From Petrosia ficiformis (Eukaryota > Porifera > Demospongiae > Haplosclerida > Petrosiidae): 64,000 bases of DNA. Positions 24,639-34,900 of this stretch are shown piece after piece. The notes below the pieces were generated by a model that searched no databases, was not told the origin of the DNA, and was given only the letters and a program-made list of their open reading frames with translations. Within the stretch, counting starts at the first letter, position 1. Every line of letters begins with the position of its first letter. A program made the position numbers and the translations under genes. The stretch spans positions 14,850,916 through 14,914,915 of the forward strand of contig OX345637.1 of the NCBI GenBank assembly GCA_947044365.1, written 5' to 3'.

Positions 24639-27600
24639 CTAAGTAGATGTGCCAAAGCCTTTTGGATCATCGTCTCCTGGAGTTTGTATTGCAGTATAAC
24701 CACTATGAATAAAGAGAAAGGTTGTATGATGCGTAACAGTAGTCATGTGATGCATGTGTGATATAAAACAATAGTCATGTGATTAAAACTACATGCTCCC
24801 TACAATAATACACTTCCAATCATTTAACTTACTCCTTTTTGCCTTTCTTCTTCAAATAATAGAAAACAGCAACTCCAACAATAAAAGCAATCATAATGAA
24901 AGCCAATGGCACTGCTATACCAGCAGCAATCTTAACAACTAAAGGAATAATATTTATAAAATTACTTTTAATATAGTAATATTTCTTCATTTTGTTAACA
25001 TACCATTTGAACTCTTCTTCTTGCTTTCTATAAGAATTAAAATTAACCATTATTATTATTCAAATGAAGTCGTAATTATATATTTTAAACATTTGCTCTT
25101 ATTTGCTAATTTTTAAATTAAATTTTGTGTCCATTGAAACTGCTCAGTCTAATAAAGACACTGTGTATTGACAGTGTGATTTATAATTAGAGACCACATA
25201 AAACTGAAAATCTTACATTAATTATTTAATTCTACATATGACAACTTACTTCCTGAACTAGGTACTGTAAAGTTAAAATCTCTGACATGAACAGTTCCAA
25301 GTGTATTCTTAGCATATACTATTAAAACATGTTCTGTGTTTCCAAAGTGACTTGTTGACTCTGTCATGAAGTTAGTAAATGTGTAGTCAGTGACATTTAC
25401 TAATGGATATGGTATTTTCAGACTCTCATTCTTTTTTGTGGTGCCCTGAAATGAATAATAATAATTATGCAGTATATTCTATTGCTGTAGTAACAAGTAT
25501 AATGCATTGCAATGGTTGAGTGAAGATCATTACCTTTAGATAATATAATATTTCTTTAGCAGGTGCTGAACTATTATCAGATACTGTTATTGAAAACCTC
25601 GCTTTGTCATCTGTAACTTTAACATCTAATGAAGCATCAACTGCATCAGGAGGACCTGTGAAGATCATGAATTTAATTTAAATGGAAATTTGATAATGTG
25701 TAAATTAAAATCAAACAATTAAGCAAAGTAGCTTATTGAAGTGACACTCATGAGCACCTGAAAATTCATTCACAATATTTTCTATTATTTTCTCAGTCAT
25801 AAACTCACCTCCTACAAAGTTTTGATATACCAGTAGTGCTGTTCGAATACCATTTCCAGCTGAACATTTAATATCCATTGTATTCATTTTAGAAGTAGCA
25901 TTTGTAATCACCATCTCAATTGAGTGTGTACCATTTCTTTTAATAATCCAGTTGCTCTCATTTCCAGCAGGAGGAAACATTTCGAGCTTAGTCACTGGTG
26001 GTAAAGAGTCATGAACAGTACATTTCAGAGAAACATTAGATCCTGTTCTTATTTCAGACCATACTGTAGTGTTAGTACCCTCACTAAAGTATGGTGCACC
26101 TATAATAATAGATATAGCTAGTCATTACATAATTATATAAAAGTACTGTTTATTACCTAAAGCAAAAGTGACATCTTTAACATGAACATCTCCTAGTGTA
26201 TTCTTAGCATATATTTTCAATACATGATCCGTAGTACCCAGATGATCTACAGACTCAGTTAAGAAGTTACTGAAGAAATATTGTGATCCGTCTGTTAATG
26301 GATATGGTAGGTTCAGAGTTTTGTTGCTTTCTGTAATGCCCTGTGGAATTTTATGATGTGAGATATTTGATATTGTGCAGTATTTATGACTAAAATATTA
26401 TATTGACAATACGCTGTGAATTGTAATTAATAATAAATTAATACCTAGTTGTATTTCAGAGAATAAATAGTATTTTATATACACTGCAATGACTAGGGAG
26501 GATCTTTCAATACAATTATGGCTGATCATGTGACCTGTGGCCAATCAGAGTGCAGATAATGTGTCACATGATTGACCATTAAATCACTTATTGCGCACTT
26601 TTGCATGCAATAAATAGTTATTGCACACTTTGCTCACCTATACCAACAAAGCTGCTCCAACAACAGTGGTAGTTCACCAGATCGTCAATAAATCACTAAG
26701 AACACACTTATGTATTAATGTTGTTGAGTATGTTGGCATCTTATAAAATACCAAAGATTTGTTTTATGTGTGTTCAAGCTTTGATGAAATTTGACATAAG
26801 GCAAAGTAAAATGACATTTGAATAGAGCATACATACATGATAAATCTGAGTATGTGAACTATATTACTCATTGCTTACCTCCTACAAAATTTTGATAATC
26901 CAGTGTCGATGTATGAATACCATTACTAGCAGTACAAGTATAATTCATTGCATTGCTGATATCAGCATTTGTAATAATCACCTCGATCGAGTATGTACCA
27001 TTCCTTTTTACAACCCAGTTGCTCTCAGGTTCACCATGAGGGACAGCTTTGAGTTCAGTCACTGGTGGAACAGAGGATTTGACAGTACAAGTTAAAGATG
27101 CATTAGATCCACTCTTTATTTCAGACCATATTGTTTTGTTAGTTCCTTCAATAAAGTAAGGTCCATCAACATCTACTAATGATAATTCATAGGTTAGAAA
27201 AGAAGTTGTGATGTTGTTTCGAGCTGAACATTCAAATTTCTTTGAAGTCATGTTTGATGCCTTTGTTATTATAACCTCAATCCATTCTGTTCCATTTCTT
27301 TCTATTTTCCAGTTGTCTTCTGGTTCAGGGCTAGGTTGAACAGATAGTTCTACTACAGGTGGATCAGATTTATCAACAGTGCAACGAAATGTACTATTAT
27401 ATCCATTCACTATTAGAGAGGCAATTGTTGTGTTAGTGCCTTCTTTGAAGGTTGTACCATTATAAACTGATAAATCATAGGTAAGGAATGTAGTTGTTAC
27501 ATTGGTTTTAGCAGAACAAGTGAAGTTCATTGTATTCTTTTGAGAAACCATTGTAATAACTACTTCAACCCATTTCTTCCCAGTCTTATCATGAGTGATT

Positions 27601-28697
27601 TCCCAGTTATCGTCTGATAATTTAGGTGGAGGTAACATATCCAGCTTAACAACCTCTGGATCAGACTCGTTAACAGTACATCGTAGAGTAGCGTTAGATC
27701 CAACTATCAAGTCTGGGACTACTGTTGTGTTAGTACCTTCATTGAAGGTTGTACCATTATAAACTGACAAATCGTATGTAAGGAATGTAGTTGTTACATT
27801 GGTTTTAGCAGAACAAGTGAAGTTCATAGCATTCTTATGAGAAACATTTGTAATTACTACTTCAACCCATTTCTTGCCTGTCTTATCATGAGTGATTTTC
27901 CAGTTATCTTCGTGTGAAGGTGGAGGTAACATATCAAGCTTAACAACCTCTGGATCAGACTCATTAACAGTGCATCGTAGAGTAGCATTAGATCCAACTA
28001 TCAAGTCTGGGACTACTGTTGTGTTAGTACCTTCATTGAAGGTTGTACCATTATAAACTGACAAATCGTATGTAAGGAATGTAGTTGTTACATTGGTTTT
28101 AGCAGAACAAGTGAAGTTCATAGCATTCTTATGAGAAACATTTGTAATTACTACTTCAACCCATTTCTTGCCTGTCTTATCATGAGTGATTTTCCAGTTA
28201 TCTTCGTGTGAAGGTGGAGGTAACATATCAAGCTTAACAACCTCTGGATCAGACTCATTAACAGTGCATCGTAGAGTAGCATTAGATCCAACTATCAATT
28301 CAGGCACCACTGTTGTGTTAGTACCTTCGTTGAATGTTGTACCGTTATAAACTGACAATTCATAGGTAAGGAAAGAAATTGTTTCACTGTTGTTAGCAAA
28401 ACAAGTGAAGTTCATTGCATTCTTATGAGAAACGTTTTTAATTACTACTTCGACCCATTTCTTCTCGGTCTCATCACGAGTGATTTTCCAGTTATCTTCA
28501 TGTGAAGGTTGAGGTAACATATCCAGCTCAACAACCTCTGGATTAGACTTCTTTACAGTGCATCGTAGAGTAGCATCAGATCCAACTATCAAATCAGGTG
28601 CCAATGTTGTGTTAGTACCTTCTTTGAAGGTAATTTCCTTTGAGTTGACGAGCCCATACGAACAAGCCAAAGCGAAAAGAAACACCGGCAAAATCAT
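24639..28697 (-). CDS. Gene E: alpha4-beta-gamma, Ig, FN3 receptor (873 aa)
   Basis: Predicted exons in coding order are 28697-26879, 26099-25809, 25655-25534, 25445-25250, 25027-25004, 24938-24833 and 24702-24639 (2622 nt). Exon 1 encodes a signal peptide (MILPVFLFAL...) and six Ig-like repeats: four alpha, one beta and one gamma. The third and fourth are nearly identical in DNA. Then come a single-exon gamma-like Ig (607-703), a split FN3-like domain (704-809), an 8-residue KSKKKSSN-type stalk exon, a TM exon (818-852) and the tail DGYTAIQTPGDDDPKGFGTST. An intact second-half FN3 exon at 26340-26157 has no first half and would break the frame, so it is left out. Likely a surface recognition receptor with the longest reach in the family. 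Confidence 0.8.
26157..26340 (-). pseudogene. Orphan second-half FN3 exon inside gene E
   Basis: This 184-nt exon has good splice sites and matches the 184-nt exon 3 of gene C (19088-18905). It starts in phase 0, but the exon before it (ending 26879) ends in phase 1. The 122-nt first-half exon that should lie between is absent from 26341-26878. Including it would shift the frame; skipping it restores a clean phase 1-1 junction. Confidence 0.7.
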
Positions 28698-28710
28698 CTT
28701 GTAGTAAACA

Positions 28711-28759
28711 GGGTGGGTTCTTTACTGCAGTTTAATTTAAACATCTTTGGGTGGAGCTC
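28711..28759 (-). promoter_or_regulatory. Two CACCC-type motifs upstream of gene E
   Basis: GAGCTCCACCC (28759-28749) and GAACCCACCC (28720-28711) on the minus strand precede the ATG at 28697. They are variants of the motif upstream of genes B, C and D. Confidence 0.45.
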
Positions 28760-28928
28760 GATTTAAATTAGCGTGGGCGGAAAGGTCAATTGTGCTCGCG
28801 TGTGTGTGTGTGTGTTCGTCTACCAGTAATTCAAAATCTACAAGTCTTATACACAAAACACAACAAAAAAAAATCTAAAATCACAAAAGTACAGGAAAAT
28901 TTTCAAAATTGAATTATCAGTAAAACTG

Positions 28929-28934
28929 TTTATT
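28929..28934 (-). other. Polyadenylation signal of gene G
   Basis: AATAAA on the minus strand, 13 bases after the gene G stop codon. Gene F has the same arrangement (62627-62622). Confidence 0.55.
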
Positions 28935-28947
28935 TTCAAAGAAAGTT

Positions 28948-31900
28948 TTAAGTAGAAGTACCATAACCCTTGGAAGCATCATCAAAATCACCGTCGGTTC
29001 GCAATTTAGCAAATCCACTGTAAATAAAGAAAAGTCACATGATAGGTCACATGATATGAAATATGTCACATGATACAAAAATGATGTATAACACCAGTCA
29101 CATGATACCTGTTACAGACAAACACTATTATATTATGTAGAATCAAAAAGTCACATTATGTGCAACAGTTATCACATGATAATAATAACATTAGTCACAT
29201 GATGTCTGAATGGGAACCCCTCAGAACCCGAGATGGAAGGCATACTTTATGTTATAATGACACAGTTAATAAAACAGAACCACATTACAAACCCAGTCCC
29301 ACAAAGTATTATTGCCCAGGGCTATACTTCCAATATGTTAACTTACACATGAATGACATGATAATAGTCACATGATACGGAACAAGTCACACAATACAAT
29401 TTATGTTATACATGAATGATATACAACACTAGTCACATGATACCATGCAGTTACAGACAAACACTACTGTATAAGTATGTCGAAATCAATGTCTTAGCTG
29501 GATGGGACAACCGATTAATTAGGAGATGAGAGCTGACATTTTACAAAGTCAACAAACCAGAACTGCATTACAAATCAAATATTCTATTATCCTTCTCCCC
29601 CAGAGCTATACTTCCAATATGTTAACTCACCGTGTGTGTTTCTTCTTCCAGAAATAGAATATTGCAGCTCCAGCAATGATGGCTATTATTATTATAGCCA
29701 AAGGTACAAGAACACCAGCTGCAATCTTACTAGCTACAATAATTATGATAATAAATCAAATTTTAATAATTATATATTGACATACCATTTGAACTCTTCT
29801 TCTTGGTATCTAAAATTAAAAAATAGAATTAATAATAATGAGGCAAAATAATGATAGGGTCATCCCTTATGATTGGTTTCTACAGTATAATTATATGTCA
29901 ATAAAATTTCACCATACAGTAACAGTAATTACCTTAATTCTACTGTCAGTATAGTATAGTAATTACTATCTCACTACTGTGGTGTTCAATTGACAAGTAC
30001 ACCAGTTACTGTTAAATCTAATGTAGAACTACTGTAATGTGGGAAGTTGGGTTATTGAAGAGGGAGGCAGGTTTGGGGGGATCAGGTAATTAATGGTTGA
30101 TGCTTTCAGCGAAAATCATTGTGTAGTGATGAACTAGTGAAAACGTTCAAAGAGGATTTGGCTGATGCACTTACTATTTTTAAATGGGCATGTGTTTTTG
30201 ATCCAGTTAAAGTTGTTGATTTGAAGCCAACTGGTAATGGCATTCGAATTTAAATTTTGGTGTGATAAAAAACCTGAAAGAAGAATTACCTAAGCATTTA
30301 GCTGCAGCTGAGGATATTTCTCCTGATATTGACAAATGTGGTTAGTGAAGAGCCATGAGAATGACCTTCCTAATTGGTCAAAGGCATGTTAACCCTTAGA
30401 GCACTGAGCCTGTTTTTCAAAATTCTTCCCATTTCCAACACTGGCAACTCTATTGCATATAATTTGGCCACCGTTCACTTTCTCTACCCCAAACTTGGCT
30501 CCTTTTCCGACATGGAGTACTACTTCCACCAACTTGCTTACCGGGACTCGAAAGTCCCCAAGTGCATCGTAGGATCAAATCAAATACAGTGCTCTCCCTC
30601 TATTGACTGGAACTGGGCCTAACAAAATGACCCCACTGCATGTTGGCACCAGCTACACCCACGATTTCAGGTTTCACAGCAAGGAAAATGCCTCAGCTAC
30701 CCACCAGAGGGTGTGGGTGGGGTCAAAAGATGCTAAATTTGTCGGCAGCGAGGGGGCTGTGCCCCCTTCGAACACCCGCATTAACGGGGGGACACCTCCC
30801 TTTAAAATTCCCCCGTAGTCGTTATTTAGGCCAAAGGGCGGCTGAAAAAACATCAACTTTTTTAGCCACGTTCATCAGCTTGTGCCTGACGCCAATTACA
30901 AGCATTTGGACAGCTTCGTGTAGCTAGGAACAGACGGCGAACCACGTATGGGTGAAATGTCACATATATGTGACATCAGTGCTCTAAGGGTTAATGTTTG
31001 TTGTCATTGCTGTCGAAAGAGTTTTTTTTTCAATGCTGTCTAATCCTTTAACAATAAACAGCAATGCAAGACTGCATTGAAACATCCATAGTGCTCCAAT
31101 ATAACTCATAATATCATGACTCACTCGCCTGCAAGGCTAATTATCAATTTTTTGTTTCTTTTCAGTTTTTTTAAAAGAATAATACAAGAATAATGGGAAG
31201 ACCTGGATAGAATAATGACAGTTTGCATGAGCATAAAAGAATAGAATAATGGAAGAAAAAAGTAGCATAATTGGGGAAGGCCCAATCATCAGGTACAATC
31301 AGATGGCCTAAATGTCTAAAATTTCCAAGGGAATCATACATCCATGTTCAATTGGCCAAAGCCCCTCTTCCCCAACTAATACATTCTACAAAAAATCCTT
31401 ACTGCTCCCTAAATACATTGTTCATACATGTAGCTATATACAAATAGACTATCATGTCAGCTCTAGCTATCTCAAGTTTCCAATTTAAACCTTTTGAATG
31501 TGATAATATGAGATTATGTCTCAATATTTAATACTCACTGTGTGAAGATGAGAATTCAACTGTGTAATTAGTGACAAGAGAAGATCCAAGTATATTTTTA
31601 GCATACACTAATACAAAGTGTTGTCCAGCACCAAGTTCTCTTGCAGTCACATCAACAACAGTACCAAGCGACTCCTTAGTTCCATTAAGTAATGGACGAG
31701 AGATGTTATAGGTTTTGTTGTTCAAGATACCCTGTGATGAAATTTATATCATCTAATCAATATATTAAATGCCTATATCTTCCTGTTCAGCATATCAGTC
31801 CATCCATCCATCTGTCTATCATCTATCTATCTATCCATCTATAAATCTGTCTTCATCTATCCATCTTTCCATTCATCTTTCTAGGATCTAGCTGCAGTCT

Positions 31901-34900
31901 TTCATTCATTCATCTATCTGTCTTCTGTTTGTCCGTCATTCTAATCGGTATAGCTTCATCCAGGCACCTCTCATCAGCTATTCTTTCTGTCCATCCATCA
32001 ATCTCTCATCTATCTGTCTGTTTGTCCGTCCATTGATTCATCTGTCCTTCTACTATTTAACTTACATGTACATTGTAAGTCTTTCATCTATTCATTTACC
32101 TACATCTATCTGATTATCTGTCCATCCATCCATCCAAATTTCTGTTGTTTTTTATTCCGTCCATCCATCTGTCTAATTTCAATTTAGCATCACTCATCCA
32201 TCCATCCATTTATCCTTCCATCCATCCATCCATCCATCAATCCATCAATCCATCCATCCATCCATCCTTCCGTCCATCCATCCATCCATCTATCCTTCTG
32301 TCCATCCATCCATCTATTCATCCATCCATCTTTCTGTCCGTCCATCTATCTATTCATCTATCCATCCTTTCATCCATCCATCCATCCATACATCCATCTA
32401 TCTATTCATTGTGTCCCTACCTCCAAATAGACCAGAATTTGTTGAACAGGTGCATCACTTTTGTCACTAACAACCATTGATAATTTAGCTCTGTCTGAAG
32501 TTATATCATCGTTAATTTTAACTTTAGTTTTATCAGGAGCACCTTTATAAATGTAAAATAATATTGTGTATAAAATGTTTTACTTCTGTGTGTTTCTCTC
32601 TATATGATACATGTACAAATCTATTATCCAGTGTAGATATATTTCATTAACTATTAAAGGTGCATTATTATACACAATGTATTTAAAGCCAAACACATTT
32701 TACAATTATTTTATTATGATACATATTATTTATATATATAATATATATAATATTAGGCTGGGATCATTTGCATATAAAATGGTGGAATTTTGAGAATGTA
32801 CTAGTATATATGTTCACTATAACAATTTTGTGCCGCCCCAAATTTGTTTTTTTTTATGCCTTGCAGAGCTATCCTTATGATTGCTTTCCATGGGTTCACT
32901 GTACGGTCAATTAATGGGCATGGTGTGTAATAAAACATGTACTCCAGGTCTATTGACCAATAGGATAGAAGCTGTTTTGTATGTAGCTTATGTAGAAACT
33001 AGCTCTTCTGCTTTAAATATATTCCTAAAGTTCTACAAGATTCTGTAAGGAGAGCAGATAATCAACTAAAATAGGCTGTTGTGTTTCAGGCATGATTAAT
33101 GAATGTTGGACACCACAAAGTAATCATAGGGCTTCCTTTTATGGTCCATAGGGCCATTTTATGATTGCTTTCCCACGGGTTCGAACTATATATATATTTA
33201 TATGCTTGTGTCCACTTGCGTAAGTATGCGTTGTATACGTAGTTAAGGAAGTGACATTAAGAAACTCGGTCAATTAATGGTCGTAGCACACAAAATAACT
33301 CGCGCTCAAGCTCTACAAACCAGCAGAATGAAAGCTGTGTAGCTTACGTAGAAACTGGAACTAATAGCTAGCTATTCTACCTGAAATATACATGTGTATA
33401 TCTTAAGTTCTACAAGGTTCTAAACAGAGTAGATAATCAAAATAATAACTATAATAGGCTGAGGTGTTTCAGGCATCATAAAGTTAGCCATGATTATTGA
33501 ATGCTGGACACCAAAAAGCAGTCATAGGGATACTTTTTTCTCTATATATCTTGTTTCTTGTTTTGATCATAATTATAAGTATAGGTTATACACCAAGGTA
33601 AAGGTTTCTACTGGACATATCAAACCGAGGGCCGAAGGAATGAGGTTTGATAAATAGAAACCATACTGAGGTGTATAACCATCTTCTATCATGAAACACG
33701 CGCAAAATACAGTAACTAAGCAAATCTATGCATGTGGCAACAGTATACATAATTTCACTAACCTATGGATATAATGTGGGTTCTGTGACGCTTTAGACAA
33801 GTAACTGTTCAATTGCAAATGATAGAAAGAGCTCTATATGTGGCAGACTTCCAGCTGCCGCTCCTCCTCTACTCCAGTATAAGGTGTGGTCTTCCAAAAG
33901 CAATATGCAATTGCGATATCGATCGATTGCGATTGCTATCAAGAAGTTCGCGCTGCAAGAACAGCCCCATCCGACTCTTTTGGAATCTCATATGAGAGGA
34001 AGCAATAGAGCTCTGAAATGCCTAGCATACATACTGGTGTCAGATTTTCAAAAAGAACATGCATCACTATGAATTACAGCTAATAATTATAGCTACAGTT
34101 GTATATAGTCATCATGATTGTTGTTTTATGTCATAAATTATTATAATTATTATTTATGAATTATTATAACAAAATTGACAACTGTGTCACTTGAATTTCA
34201 TTTCAAACATTGACGGGATCATTTTACTAGATTTTAAAGTACATGTATATAAATTACTAGGAATGTATACAGGTGCGGATCCAGAGTTATAAGTAAGGTG
34301 GTACAGAAATGTTGCACGTGACATTTTCAAAATTATTAATTTGATGAGGGGTGTGGTAATCAATTAACTAGTAATTACTTTACCTTATCGCTTGTGCAGT
34401 GAGATCATCGCGTTACAGATTTTAATTAGTGAACTTTGTTTTCTTGCAAAGGAGTCAACTTACTTGAAATGTCTATCGTCATCGCAAAGTAAACATTTAT
34501 AAGAAGCAACCCTTTCAGCCTCTCTTGACACATGTCATACGGAGAATGGAGTTCATCAAAAGATATTGGTTGAAAAGAGAGAAAGATGTGTCTGCTAACA
34601 TTTCATTTGAAGTATCTGCCTCTGGAGCTTTTATTTGGGAGGAGCAACTATTCCTAGTGCTAGCTTGATGCTTAGCCATTATAATAATTAAACCACGTGT
34701 TCAATATAATATAATTTATGATACCACATTGCATCACTAATAATATATTTCATTAATTGTGGGTGTAACTTGTAATAATAATGAATTATAATCACCAAAG
34801 TGAAAATTGAAAAAGTGGTGCAGCTGTGCCTCCTGCACCCACCTAGATCCGCCACTGGTATATATGATAAAATAAGAGAGACACACATGTCCAGAAAAAA

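Noticed and set aside
30374..30927. Several 60-95-codon frames
   Set aside because: They lie inside a non-autonomous piggyBac-like MITE and overlap on both strands.
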